This document shows positions 1 to 9,850 of a DNA stretch of 64,000 bases, one piece after another. Under the pieces are notes generated by a model that ran no database searches, was not told the origin of the DNA, and saw only the letters and a program-made list of their open reading frames with translations. The stretch's first letter is position 1. Every line of letters begins with the position of its first letter. Source of the stretch: Rapana venosa (Eukaryota > Mollusca > Gastropoda > Neogastropoda > Muricidae); assembly GCA_028751875.1 (NCBI GenBank), contig CM054157.1:50920686-50984685 (forward strand). The letters run 5' to 3'. The position numbers were made by a program, and so were the translations under genes.

Positions 1-50
1 ACTGGCGAGGGATGGGTTCAGTCTGGTTCAGCTTGACTCAAGACTTAATC

Positions 51-114
<64 letters not shown>

Positions 115-499
115 GCCATTAGCGCCTGGGCTTTATCACAGTTCTTGATTAAACCATTGACGCTGGGGGCAACAGCAAAGTGAGAGGCTGTATGACCAGT
201 GGCTTTCCCACTCATGGAATTCCACTTTACAGCTTAGTCTTTAGTGATCGTCTATGACTCTCTGACTACAAGGCTTGACTCGCACAGTCCTTATGTGCTG
301 CAGCCCTGGGGGCTGCTTGGCCTTTGGAGAACATCTCCAACGCTGACTGTCCTTATGCCCACTTGGCCGAGAGAGTGGGGATGTACTGTGGGCAAGGCAT
401 CTCCACTATAATCAAATTTCTGCCCACTTTCCAAAACAGCAGCTGCCTCCTCTGCGGACACGACGGACAAACATATATATATATATATATATATATATA
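1..499. other. AT microsatellite and unassigned non-coding sequence at window start
   Basis: No gene is recognised here. A long TA/AT dinucleotide run occupies roughly 50-112 and a second AT run lies at about 471-499. The first 45 bases (GGATGGGTTCAG followed by TTGACTCAAGAC) resemble segments near 17,215 and 42,602, which suggests an interspersed repeat fragment. The middle part (120-470) has no recognisable coding signal. Confidence 0.5.
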
Positions 500-890
500 A
501 CACATAATGTATGGAATTTATATAGCGCTGAATCTTGTAAAGCAACAAATCAAAGCGCTCAGATGACTTTTTTTTTCCGAGGATAATGGAATAAGCACTC
601 ATGTGCTTTTTTACATCAAGTCCCCGTGTGTATGCGGTTTTGTAAATTTTGTCATCTGTTCCCACCGGCACACAATGGCCTACTCTTTCGAAAAGCGGAA
701 CAGGATTTAACATGTGCACAAGATGTTCTGCATGCGTTTGCACACGGGGCCTCGGTTTATAGTCTCATCCGAGGACTATGACATTCAGTTCGATTTTTTT
801 GGTCAAACTGGGAAGAAAGGGCGAGGCTGGGAATCGAACCCAGAACCTCACGGTTTACTTGTTGGCAGGCATATATATATATATATATAT
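500..890 (-). repeat. tRNA-derived SINE, family 1, near full-length copy
   Basis: On the minus strand the element starts with a tRNA-like head containing a Pol III B-box-like GGGTTCGATTC (RC of about 832-846). A conserved body follows, containing the RC of GAGGATAATGGAATAAGCAC (from about 571). It ends in a short tail with AGCGCTATATAAATTCC (RC of about 515-532), the style of tail that SINEs share with partner LINEs. The same body recurs at about 1967-2312, 2990-3208, 3230-3565, 9635-9850 and 16,480-16,735 and at the right window edge. ORFs called across it are repeat translations, not genes. Confidence 0.7.
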
Positions 891-1688
891 ATATAGCCTG
901 AACAATTTCAGTGCAGTGCCCCAGTGAATGGTGTATGGAGGAGGATAAAGAAGAAATATCTTTGTGATGTTTTCTCTCTTTCTCTCTTTCCAGCACAGGG
1001 GGCGTGAGGCGTTTTTCTCTGACATACTGTGTCCTTTTCCATGATGATGTCTTGTCTGTTTTCTTTCCATTCAGGGTGCTATGGTGTGGCATTGCACACG
1101 CTGGAATCATGACAAGTTGTTGATGTTGAAGTTTAGTTCATCTGCCAATATGGCCTTTCTTAAGTATTTATTTCTTGTAACAAAATGTATTTTTTTGAAA
1201 CATCAATGGTTTGGTTTTTATTAAGAGTGGACAATTTAGCATAGAAGTCCATGGTGTTGTTTGGCTTTTAATGGAAAATTTTATGAAATAATCCCGTGGC
1301 TGTGTATATTTTCTTTCTTAATAAAGATTTTGTTATTCAAGCCCATGAGTTTGGCTTTGTGTGAAAAATTCAGCTCACAATCCATTGTTTTGTTTGAGTT
1401 TTAGTTGTGAATTGTACATACAAGGTTTTGTTTAGGTTTTAGTGTAAGCATTGAAAGCATGAGTTTGTGGTGTTTTGTGGAAAACAACAAAAAAGTTTTG
1501 TTTGAGCGGAAAGTTTACTGTTCAAGACCATGACTCTGGGTTGTTTTTTTTTGTTTTTTTTGGTGGGGGTGGGGTTGTTGGATTTGTGTGAAAACTATAA
1601 AACAACATAATAAGCACATGTACTTTCTTCCTTTTGAGGAAACTTAACCAACAATGTCAGGATTTTGTTTGTGCGTTTGTTTTTCCAG
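891..1688. other. non-coding sequence upstream of first visible exon
   Basis: This AT/GT-rich stretch has no supported gene. The segment at about 897-930 (GCCTGAACAATTTCAGTGCAG) is shared with about 17,255-17,275, so part of it is an interspersed repeat. The run from about 1630 to 1688 ends in a pyrimidine-rich tract and AG that serve as the acceptor of the exon at 1689. It is probably an intron of the mannosyltransferase gene whose 5' exons lie left of the window. Confidence 0.45.
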
Positions 1689-1891
1689 TGGCATACTCTG
1701 AAATCTACGGCTATGGATTCCGAGCCTACGAGTTTTTACCACCATTGCAGGGAGATAACTTGACCCAGTACCAACAATGGGAGCAGATGCATGGGATGTA
1801 CGCGCTTCGCTCCCCTCTCTTTCCCTGGTTTTATGTTGCCATTAGTTGGCTGCTGGATATGTTTGGAGAATGTACAGCCTCACCTTATTTG
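1689..1891 (+). CDS. GT22-family mannosyltransferase (GPI mannosyltransferase-like), internal exon
   Basis: This is an internal coding exon of a multi-pass ER membrane mannosyltransferase of family GT22, whose members (PIG-B, PIG-Z, ALG9, ALG12) move mannose from dolichol-phosphate-mannose onto GPI or N-glycan precursors in the ER lumen. The exon follows a pyrimidine-rich AG acceptor at 1687-1688 and ends at a consensus donor GTAAGT at 1892. The frame is open throughout. It encodes about 67 residues including EFLPPL, ALRSPLFPW and a hydrophobic FYVAISWLL segment. The R-S-x-LFP block matches the family block after the first luminal loop. It ends in phase 0 (SPYL), matching the phase of the exon at 4257. 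The N-terminal HPDE-type motif expected for the family is not in the window. Family assignment is good; the choice between PIG-B and PIG-Z is not settled. Confidence 0.75.
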
Positions 1892-1966
1892 GTAAGTGTT
1901 AAATGTGTTGTATGTGTGCATGCCTCTGTGTGTGTATGTCTGTGTGTGTGTGTGTTTTATTACATT

Positions 1967-2312
1967 TTTTTAATTCTTTTATTTCGAGGATAATGGAATA
2001 AGCACTCATGTGCTTTTTTTCATCCCATCCCTGTGTGGATGCAGTTTTGTAAATTTTGTCATCCATTCCCACTGGCACACAATGGCCTACTCTTCTGAAA
2101 AGCGGAACGGGTTTTAATGTGTGCGCAAGATGTTCTGCATGCATTCACACACAGGATCTTGGTTTAAAGTCTCATCTGAAGGACTTTTGGGGAAAGTGGA
2201 GTCGGCTCTGACATTAACTCCAGAGGAAAAATCCTCTTGAACAGGAATTAAACTCGGGTCAGCAGATCACAAGCGCATCACGCTAACCACCACGCTATCC
2301 TGTTCCCTCCCC
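1967..2312 (-). repeat. tRNA-derived SINE, family 1, with clear A-box head
   Basis: The minus-strand head reads GGATAGCGTGGTGGTTAGCG (RC of about 2284-2303), a good Pol III A box of tRNA type. A degenerate B box (GAGTTTAATTCC) and a body like the other family 1 copies follow. The right part (2160-2312) carries a spacer ending in GTCAGCAGATCACAAGCGC, also seen at about 3535-3560. It lies inside the mannosyltransferase intron, antisense to the gene. Confidence 0.75.
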
Positions 2313-2689
2313 CCCCCCATGTGTGTGTGTGTGAATCAGAAAACTTTATTGCCATTAAGTCAGAACAAGACTTATTTGACACCAAACATAAACATATACA
2401 ACATTTCCTAAAAGATGTAGATTCTTAGATTTATGTAGTTGGTCTATGCTCTGGCTCTTCTGGAAAAAGAATCATGCACATATTCGATCATGTCTAACAG
2501 ATACTCCTCTTGTTAAAAAAACTTGCATTCTCATTGTTATTTGTATTATTCATTTGTTTATTTTCAACATTAGATAAAAAGATTTTTCTTAAATAGTCAT
2601 ACAGTTTACAATCATCATGCAAGTGATATTCGTCTTGTATTGTGTTACACCACTTACATTTTCTTTTTTCTCTTCAGGTATTTGTGTAT

Positions 2690-2960
2690 CTCGCTTGTTC
2701 TATCATTAAATCATGGGTGCTGGTGCGAAATCTGCTGAAAATTTGCCTGTAGTTTTTATTCCTGCATATCAATAGATATGGTTCCAGCCTATAAACATCA
2801 GAAACAGAAAATTTTGTAAAAATTCAACTTAGAAAAGGACTTTTTTGTTGATTCCAAAACACTCTGTACATTTCTTCAAGTTTTGTTTTTATAGCATAGC
2901 ATATTCTTTTGATATTCATTGTATTGTGATTATTCCACACATGTATCTTTTCTGTGTGTG
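2690..2960 (+). repeat. diverged interspersed repeat, copy A (pair of 10,430-10,810)
   Basis: Two blocks align with the segment at 10,430-10,810. The first (about 2694-2760) starts TGTTCTATCATTAAATCATGG against TGCTCTGTCATCAGATTATGG. The second (about 2818-2945) is AATTCAACTT..GAAAAGGA...GATTCCAAAA, then TTTTTATAGCATAGCATA. Copy B has about 120 extra bases between the blocks. No transposase or RT homology was seen; the class is unknown. Confidence 0.55.
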
Positions 2961-2989
2961 TGTGTGTGTGTGTGTCATTAGTATTGTTA

Positions 2990-3208
2990 ACTATTTATTC
3001 TTTTATTTTGAGGATGATAGAATAAGCACATATGTGGGTTTTTTTTTACATCCAGTCCCGGTGTGTATGCAGTTTAAAAAATTTTGTCATCCATTCCCAC
3101 CGGCACACAATGGCCTACTCTTCTGAAAAGCAGAACGGGTTTTAATGTGTGCGCAAGATGTTCTGTGTGCATTCACACATGGGGCCTCGGTTTATAGTGT
3201 CATCTGAA
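2990..3208 (-). repeat. SINE family 1, head-truncated copy
   Basis: It contains the family 1 body (GAGGATGATAGAATAAGCAC, CACACAATGGCCTACTC, GCGCAAGATGTTCTG) and stops at TCATCTGAAGGA. A GT run and another copy follow directly, so two SINEs lie in tandem with the first lacking its tRNA head. Confidence 0.65.
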
Positions 3209-3229
3209 GGATGTGTGTGTGTTTTATTG

Positions 3230-3563
3230 TCATTCATTATTTATTCTTTTGTTTGGAGGATAATAGAATAAACACTCGTATGTCTTTTTACATGTAGCCC
3301 CCATGTGCAGCTGACTTAATCAGTTTTGTCATCTGTTCCCTCCAGCACAAATGTTCTTCTGAAAGGTGGAACAGGTTTTAATGTGTGTGCTAGATGTTGC
3401 GCATGTGTTTGCACATTGGGCTTTAGTTTCTAGTCTCATCTGAAGGACCTTTGGGGGAGTGAGGTTGACTCAAGGAAATAATCTCTTTGAATGGGTATCT
3501 TAGGGGTGGCTCAAACCTGGGCTTGAACCCAGGCCATCAGATCACAAGCACAGTGCTTTAACT

Positions 3564-3565
<2 letters not shown>
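3230..3565 (-). repeat. SINE family 1, near full-length diverged copy
   Basis: The body is more diverged than its neighbours. The minus-strand head contains GGGTTCAAGCCCAGG, a B-box-like element, at RC of about 3513-3532, then AGATCACAAGCACAGTGC. It ends at a GT microsatellite (about 3571-3597). Confidence 0.6.
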
Positions 3566-3597
<32 letters not shown>

Positions 3598-4256
3598 CAG
3601 GTAGACTAAAAGCTAACAGACAGACATCATTACTTCATAAATATATTATGATAGATGGCTGTTGTTGATTTTTTTTTAAAGTGTTGTTGTTGTTAGTTTG
3701 TTTTTTTATTTCACAAAGGATTATAGATAAGTATTCACAATCCTTTTCTTCATCTGACCTTGACCTGACTTGGGACTATCAAAACAAATACCAAAAAACC
3801 CATATGTATATGGGGAATTCTGTTTTACTTCAGGAGTCAAGTCTGGGTCATGATTACTTACTGGGATCGGGATCGAAACTGTACAGGTATTCAGTTTTAC
3901 TTTTGCAGCTCCATCAGTTTGGAATTCTGTACCATTTGATTATTGATGTCTGCACTGTGTAACAAAGTTATAGAATGGCTGTTGATGGCAGTGCAATGTT
4001 TTTTTGCTCATATAAATAAATAAATAAATAAATGTTGCTGTCTGAGCATTTGATGATGAAGAAAGAAAAAAACCTGTTAAGACACACTTTAATCTGGATT
4101 TCTTGTAAGGACCTTATTCAGTTAAATCTGTTTTGTTATGATTCCACTGCCTCTGTCTGTACCTGTGGGGATGTATATATATGTATGCTATGTTTCACTT
4201 CTTGTCTCTGGGTCTTTTCCGTTAATTAACACAAGTTGTTCACAATGTGTTTACAG

Positions 4257-5234
4257 GTATGGAGAACAGGTCATGTGATTCTTGCCTCTCTTCTGCCATT
4301 GGCTGTGCACGTTCTGACATTGACCTTGTCAGGATCATGTGAAGTGGGTGTCATGGCAGCGACACTGGTGGCCACTTCTGTTCATCTGACTGTGCTGGGA
4401 ACCCACACCATCATCCATAGTTTCCTGGCACCAACATTTTTTCTCTCTCTGGCAGGTGTTCAGGGTATGATGATACAAGCAGATGGTAGTAGTGGAGACT
4501 ATGATGAACAAGCTGGTTCACACTCAGAACTGTCAACAAACAAACATGTTAAAGGAGATGGCTTCAGTGGACCTGTTCAAGCAGGTCAGATATGTGAGAA
4601 ATTGTCTGATGAACAGACATCTAGGGAAACCAGTCCTGTGAGAAAGGATGGGAAAGCAGAGACGTTTCCTAATGCTAATGGAAAAACACCTAGAGAAGTG
4701 AACCTTAGAATGAAGTATGGGAAAATGGACAGCCTAGGAGCAGTAAGTGTTCAAGACTCCTCGTTTTCTGTGAGAATGAGGACTGCTGGTGGCTTATTAA
4801 TGTGTGGCTTTTGCATGGCAGTCTCCTGTTACATCAGACCTGATAGCATTGTGTTTGTGAGTGTTTTTTTCGTACCATTCCTCTCCCCAAGAGTTTTCTT
4901 TCATCTAGTCAAGAAGTGGTACTTTGTTCGCATACTGTTCTGTGTTATTGGTGCTGTTATGGGAATGGTGGTGGGAGTATTGGGGGATTTTCATTTTTAT
5001 GGTGTTGGGGTTCTCTCTCCTGTGAACTGGTTCAAATTTAACATTTTGTCCAATACAACAGCCACATTTTTTGGGACAGAGTCCATGGCGCTGTACTGCA
5101 AAGAGATTTTCTTCCAAAATTCAGGAATGGTTTTACTATTTGTGATCAATGTTGTCGGAATGATAACATCTGTCATGCAGACTTTCAAATTTCTCCACCA
5201 AAAAGATTTTAAACTAGCCACAAAAATGATATGA
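4257..5234 (+). CDS. GT22-family mannosyltransferase, last exon, part 1 (ends at frameshift)
   Basis: This continues the mannosyltransferase in phase 0 after the acceptor TTTACAG. It starts VWRTGHVILASLLPL and runs through several hydrophobic helices. A hydrophilic Gly/Ser/Lys/Glu-rich loop of about 95 residues (about 4490-4775) interrupts the core. Family blocks follow: a helix containing SCYIRPDS near 4830-4850 (the family R-P motif) and SPVNWFKFN near 5014-5040, comparable to the PIG-Z TPVNF and PIG-B FLKFN blocks. The frame ends ATG-ATA-TGA at 5226-5234, in the middle of what should be a continuous protein, because the next family motif (HKExRFI) lies in another frame just downstream. The stop arises from a duplicated ATGAT. 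The protein acts in the ER membrane on lipid-linked mannose. Confidence 0.75.
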   Translation, partial: VWRTGHVILASLLPLAVHVLTLTLSGSCEVGVMAATLVATSVHLTVLGTHTIIHSFLAPTFFLSLAGVQGMMIQADGSSGDYDEQAGSHSELSTNKHVKGDGFSGPVQAGQICEKLSDEQTSRETSPVRKDGKAETFPNANGKTPREVNLRMKYGKMDSLGAVSVQDSSFSVRMRTAGGLLMCGFCMAVSCYIRPDSIVFVSVFFVPFLSPRVFFHLVKKWYFVRILFCVIGAVMGMVVGVLGDFHFYGVGVLSPVNWFKFNILSNTTATFFGTESMALYCKEIFFQNSGMVLLFVINVVGMITSVMQTFKFLHQKDFKLATKMI

Positions 5235-6085
5235 TATTAAAAATGCAATTGTTTATTTGTCTCCTGCTGTTATTGGGAATGTATTCCATGCAAGAGCATA
5301 AAGAGGTGCGTTTTATTCATCATGTGATTGCCCTGTATTTTGTCTTTACAGCTTTGAATATTGCGTCAGTAGCTTTAACTTTGTCTCAAGTTTGTGTAAG
5401 AATCCCACCAAGAGTTTCTGCTTTGGGAATAATACTCTTGTTTACTTGCTCACAGTGGCAAAATTTGCCCACAGCAACACATGAATCACTGAAGAGTTGG
5501 GTGTATCTTGGTAACACAGAAACCTATGACATCACCCAGTGTGTGAGGTACATTGCTGCCCAGAAAGATGTGCAAGGTGTATTCCTCAATGTGAATTTCA
5601 ACATGATGGGAGGCTACACCTTCCTACAGCACAATGTTCCATTAGTAACATTAACATCCACGGGTTATCACGAGTATGACATATTGGCAAGACACACGAC
5701 AAATCAGAAAATCGGTCCATGCAACACTTGCAACATCTCTTTAGCAGTATTTGTGAAAATATCCAATTACTTTGACACTGAAAACAAACCTTACCTGCTT
5801 CATCATTTGATTGTGCACAAAGAATACAACTACTTGCTGCTTGCAACAAGCACAGAGTTTTTGAAGGCAGGCTACAGAGAAGTGTTCAACACGGAGAGAT
5901 TTAAGGTCATGAAAAGGGTGGGAAGTACAGAAGAAGAAAAGCGTTTGAAGGAGGTGGCACCACTGCTGAAATCAGAGCCTGGTGGTTCAGTTCTCAAAAG
6001 AGAAGCTAGTAAACTGTTTGCCTTTGGGCTGAAAGACATGGCTGCTGTACGATATGAGAGGGGTCGATTGCTAGAAGGAAAGTGA
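5231..6085 (+). CDS. GT22-family mannosyltransferase, last exon, part 2 (C-terminal region)
   Basis: This is the C-terminal continuation of the same protein in the -1 frame. It begins with a hydrophobic helix, then EHKEVRFIHH near 5292-5323, the hallmark HKExRFI motif shared by PIG-B, ALG9 and ALG12 (HQExRFL in PIG-Z). Two further membrane segments follow (about 5325-5455), then a C-terminal domain of about 200 residues with no membrane segments (YDITQCVRYIA, NFNMMGGYTFLQHNVP) that ends in a Lys/Arg-rich tail at a TGA (6083-6085). The ATG at 5231 is inside the duplicated ATGATATGAT and is unlikely to be a real initiator, because a membrane enzyme split at this helix would lose both halves. 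Either the allele is broken, the assembly has a 5-bp error, or an unseen event restores the frame. Confidence 0.75.
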   Translation: MILKMQLFICLLLLLGMYSMQEHKEVRFIHHVIALYFVFTALNIASVALTLSQVCVRIPPRVSALGIILLFTCSQWQNLPTATHESLKSWVYLGNTETYDITQCVRYIAAQKDVQGVFLNVNFNMMGGYTFLQHNVPLVTLTSTGYHEYDILARHTTNQKIGPCNTCNISLAVFVKISNYFDTENKPYLLHHLIVHKEYNYLLLATSTEFLKAGYREVFNTERFKVMKRVGSTEEEKRLKEVAPLLKSEPGGSVLKREASKLFAFGLKDMAAVRYERGRLLEGK

Positions 6086-6416
6086 GATACTGTAGGGGAG
6101 TTGAATGTTGAGCCATTTTGTTTGTCACTTTTGTTTGATATTATGGGTAGAAAAAGTGTGTGTGTGTGTGTGTAAAATGTGATCAGAAAAGAAAACTTGT
6201 CTCATCATAAGCACCCCAGTGAAGTAGACTTACACTGTATAAAATGCTGCTTTATCCCAGTCCAAAGCTCTGACCGACAGTTATTGATACACATCTATGT
6301 AACCAAAGTGCCAAGGTCCATATCAAAATATTGTATGTTGCTCTTTGAAATGTGGTGCTGAGTTGAAACTGCCTTCATCCATGAGAGGCTGATAGCATAA
6401 CAACCTGTACTTTCCT
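6086..6416 (+). other. probable 3' UTR and flank of the mannosyltransferase
   Basis: Non-coding sequence follows the stop, with a GT run at about 6156-6173. No clear AATAAA followed by a cleavage signal was found in this stretch, so the transcript end is not placed. Confidence 0.4.
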
Positions 6417-7900
6417 TTAACCCTTTTGTCCCCGATCCGGCCGCAGCCGACAGTAACGGAGGCTGCCGCTAGATTCCAATACGACCGCAGCCGACAGTTG
6501 GTGCTGCCCACGTGGGCAGTACTTTTCCATCACACACAGATCTCGTGGTTTTCACACTATGTGTCTGAAAATTGGTGGGGCGATGCAGGGAGGGTGTCAG
6601 AGGATGCCAGTGATAAATTTAGACCACTAACATGCGTGTAGTGGGGAGAGAAGGAAGAAATCACAGCCAGTGACCAGAACGCTTTTCAATGGTGCAGCGT
6701 GGCGGAAAAAAAAGGCGTTTTCTTTAGTAGCAGAGGATTCATCTGATTAGCGAGACGATAAATTGAATGTTATTGTCTTGGAAGTAGAAACATTTGAACG
6801 AGAATTGTTAAGTGAGTCCGATATTAAACGATTACAAGGAAGAGGAGGAAGGAAATGCTGGAGTTAGGGAGAAGAGTGAGCCAGAAAGTAACGTGCTACA
6901 CGGCACATTCCTGACCTGTGCTACACACACAGACTGTGGAGAAATTTGACCTCCCGGCCGGTCCGCGGCATAGACGCCTGAAAGCGTGATGCCTTTTGAC
7001 TGTTTTCTCATTATTACCACACTTTTGCTTTGAAACTGCAGAAACGAACAGATATGCTGATAATGTAAATAGCAAGAAGAAAAATAAAATAGGTCTCCGT
7101 CTGCCAAGGTTCGACAGGTGAGAGCAATGGGTACACCCCCCCCCCCCCCCCCCACACATGCACACACACATCCATAATTTGTGCTTTTTGTGATGTGATG
7201 TGACCCTGTGCCACCACTACGACTACTTTAGAGACTACCAACATTAAAATTTTGTAGAGTTACAGAAGTTCTGTGTTGTTTCGAATTTGTCACACCTGTG
7301 CTGTGACAATGGTGACAGTGTGACAGTCATGTACAATAATACACTTCTGTACACTTAACAAACATGGGGTAGCACACGCAGATATGAACTGCAGTATAAA
7401 GGTCACATGTCGATTGAATATGACTTGTTTTCAAAAGAAAAAAAATAGTTAAACAAAACTTCTGTCTACTCGAGACATACCATAAAACAACAGGTGCTAT
7501 GGGGACATTGTGTGACACATCCTTGAAGTACTATTGCACATAACTATTGGTAAACACATCAGCTGGGTAAACATTTCCTTATTCGACACTAATATGCTTG
7601 AACTATTGTCAAATCCATGCAGGATTTGCTGTTTTATCATATATACCATATTTTTACCTGTGATTGGTGACAAATAAGGTGACAATGACAAGACATCTGG
7701 TGACCAGACACATAAACTTACGCCTAAATGCAAGTACAAAGACATGCCTAGCTTGTGACAAAATTTCAGCTTGATAACTTGTCATGCACACACACAATTG
7801 CCTTAGGAGTAAAGTAAGTCAGATGGAGGTAGAAAATCTGCAAAGAATTCAAAATCTACAGGCAGTTTAGCTCTGTGGAATCCAACAACAAGAGGGTTAA
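6417..7900. mobile_element. candidate non-autonomous piggyBac-like element bounded by TTAA
   Basis: A TTAA at 6417-6420 precedes CCCTTTTGTCCCCGATCC. A TTAA at 7897-7900 follows the inverse end, whose RC reads CCCTCTTGTTGTTGGATTCC, giving an imperfect terminal inverted repeat whose first nine bases match at eight positions (CCCTYTTGT). TTAA duplication and ends beginning CCCT are typical of piggyBac elements. The left end holds a repeated CCGCAGCCGACAG (about 6441 and 6485). Base composition between about 6420 and 7000 is GC-richer than the surroundings. No intact transposase is present. The pairing of the ends may be coincidental. Confidence 0.4.
7130..7172. repeat. poly-C tract followed by CA repeat
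   Basis: A run of about 18 C residues (about 7136-7153) is followed by ACACATGCACACACACA. The proline- or glycine-rich ORFs called over it are artefacts of this tract. Confidence 0.8.
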
Positions 7901-7939
7901 AGGGGATAAGTCCATTGACGGTGGAGTATGGTTGCCTGT

Positions 7940-8060
7940 TTGGTGAGTTATTTGAAAACATCCATATATGCAAGCTTGTCATCCATTGTGTACCTGTACT
8001 CTCACACTGATTGCAAGGTGTGATGAGCGAGACACAGTGCGTAGTGTACTGGGTGACCCC
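7940..8060 (+). repeat. interspersed repeat shared with 13,430-13,510
   Basis: The stretch CATCCATATATGCAAGC ... TCTCACACTGATTGCAAG ... GTGTGATGAGCGAGACAC matches 13,434-13,508 (CATCCACATAAACATC ... TCTCACTGTAATTCCCAG ... GTGTGATGAGTGAGACAG). This is a short, old interspersed repeat of unknown class. Confidence 0.55.
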
Positions 8061-8335
8061 AGGGGGTTGAGCTGGGCAACACATAACAACAACAACAACA
8101 AAGGCTACTGATCCAGAAAGAGAGGGGGAGGAAAGACAATTGATTATTATATAGTCCATACTTGATTATTATAATATTGTGATGCGTATGCTCAAACCAT
8201 AAAAGGTATATTAAGCATTCCACAATGATATTGCTTGTAATAAATGTATTAGACCTTCCAGATATGATGATATTGTGATTTATGTATGATATGTTTCATA
8301 ATAGGTACTGCTTGAAACAAGTTCTTTTTACTTTT

Positions 8336-8440
8336 TTTTGCTAGAGCTCTGAGGTTCACCAGTGGTGAAAATTTTAGTATGCAACTGATTTTACCCACCA
8401 TTAAGGTGTGGCATTCCCACTTCACCGTGATGATTGATGT
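8336..8440 (-). repeat. SINE family 2 fragment
   Basis: It contains GCTAGAGCTCTGAGGTTCACC and ACCCACCATTAAGGTGTGG, matching the bodies of the family 2 copies at 14,037 and 14,585. It lacks the tRNA-like head. Confidence 0.6.
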
Positions 8441-9634
8441 TTGTAAGAAATGTATGAGATATTCCATGAATGAAATTGTCATAATAAAAATATGTTCTAT
8501 TGATATCAGAATTTTGCCCTTTGTCAATTTTTTCTCCTTTAAAAAAAAATGTACTCACCAAAAACTAGATCTGAAAATGGATTAAGGGGTCCCTGGTTCA
8601 GTTTCTTTCCAAAGCTGGATCTTTTGCTCTCATCAGTCAGGCCTGGTGTGGTAGTATGTGTGCTAGTCTGTAAAAGTCTGTAGTCTAGTAAAAAGCTAGT
8701 TTCTGCAGAATTAGGACAGGGACATCTGTGTGTCTGTTCTTGCTGTGAGTTCTTTTATGTACACTAAATACATTTTACTCTCAAGACCTTGGTTGAATTT
8801 GGTCTTTCCATGTGAGAGTGATGTACCCCCACATCACCCCTGTCCCCCACTGCCCACTCCCATCCCCTTTGCTATTGTCTTATTCAGACTTTTACCAGTG
8901 TGTGGATTGCATGCTGGGTATGTTCGTGTCATCCCCACCATTGCTGGCCTGTCAGATGGAGAGATTTTGAACAGACATGACTGTGAGCAAGAGCAGTCTT
9001 TTGAATGTTGGCTCCTATCACTATTAGTCATTCACCTGGTCACAACAGGCCCACTCTTCCACAACAAAGGGATGGGTTTGTAACCTGTTAGTTGTTAAGT
9101 TCTTCAGTTTAACATCCTTCCGCTAATTAGTCATATCAGATGGGAAAGTGGGTGAGTGAGTGTGTGCGCAAGTTTGTGTGTGTGTGGGGGGGGGGGGGGG
9201 GGATGGGTAGGTTGTGATGTGCACATAACTAATTATCTGCATAAAACAACTATCAGAAACAAAAATTAAAACCATAAAACAAGAATGTTGAAAAGAAAGA
9301 AAAAACAATTTAAACACTAACTTTGCAATTCATATGATTAGTAAAAATCATTACACTATAAGAATCTGATAATAGACTATGACTTAATGACATCCTGACA
9401 ATACAATTTCTTTCATTAATGAAATGTCTTTTAGAATATGCTCTAAGCAACAGACTGTGAAAACAGGTAAAAAGGTGGGTTTTTTCTTCAAATCTCTGCA
9501 TTCTGAAAGGATGTTTGTAACCTGTGCTCAAGATGCTGTGTGTGTGTGTGTTTCCCCACACAGGACATACCTACATACCTCTTTTTAAAATGATTTTTTC
9601 AGTTTTTTTCTTCTTATTTATTTATTTATTTATT
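8441..9634. other. no gene recognised
   Basis: No supported coding region. A GT run and a poly-G run lie at about 9174-9202, and a TG run at about 9536-9551. ORFs of 64-117 codons here lack recognisable motifs and are treated as chance. A TTTA run at about 9616-9636 leads into the SINE copy. Confidence 0.5.
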
Positions 9635-9850
9635 TATTCTTTTATATCGAGGATAATGGAATAAGCACTCGTGTGCTTTTTTACATCCAGTCCCCGTGTG
9701 TATGTGGTTTTATAAATTTTGTCATCTGTTTCCACTGGCACACAATGGCCTACACTATCGAAAAGCGGAACAGGATTTAACATGTGCGCAAGATGTTCTG
9801 CATGCGTACGAACATGGGGCCTCAGTTTATAGTCTCATCCGAAGGACTTA
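9635..9850 (-). repeat. SINE family 1, head-truncated copy
   Basis: It carries the typical 3' end preceded by TTTATTTATT repeats, GAGGATAATGGAATAAGCAC, CACACAATGGCCTAC and GCGCAAGATGTTCTGC. It stops at CTCATCCGAAGGACTT, before the tRNA head. Confidence 0.7.

Larger units (their letters stand above)
1892..4256 (+). other. intron of the mannosyltransferase gene, filled with repeats
   Basis: It is bounded by GTAAGT at 1892 and TTTACAG at 4250-4256. It contains three SINE family 1 copies, a diverged repeat shared with 10.4-10.8 kb, GT microsatellites (about 2953-2977, 3571-3597) and an AAAT run near 4017-4033. A pseudo-exon at 2678-2752 opens in phase after TCTTCAG but meets a stop after 24 codons. 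It lies in the duplicated repeat, so it is not taken as an exon. Confidence 0.6.

Noticed and set aside
291..743. 150-codon minus-strand ORF at the window start
   Set aside because: It runs through a SINE family 1 body and an AT microsatellite. Similar translations appear at every family 1 copy.
2678..2752. Possible extra exon of the mannosyltransferase (acceptor TCTTCAG, phase 0, hydrophobic 24 codons then stop)
   Set aside because: It stops at once, has no good donor, and lies in a repeat shared with 10,430. The exon ending at 1891 joins 4257 in phase without it.
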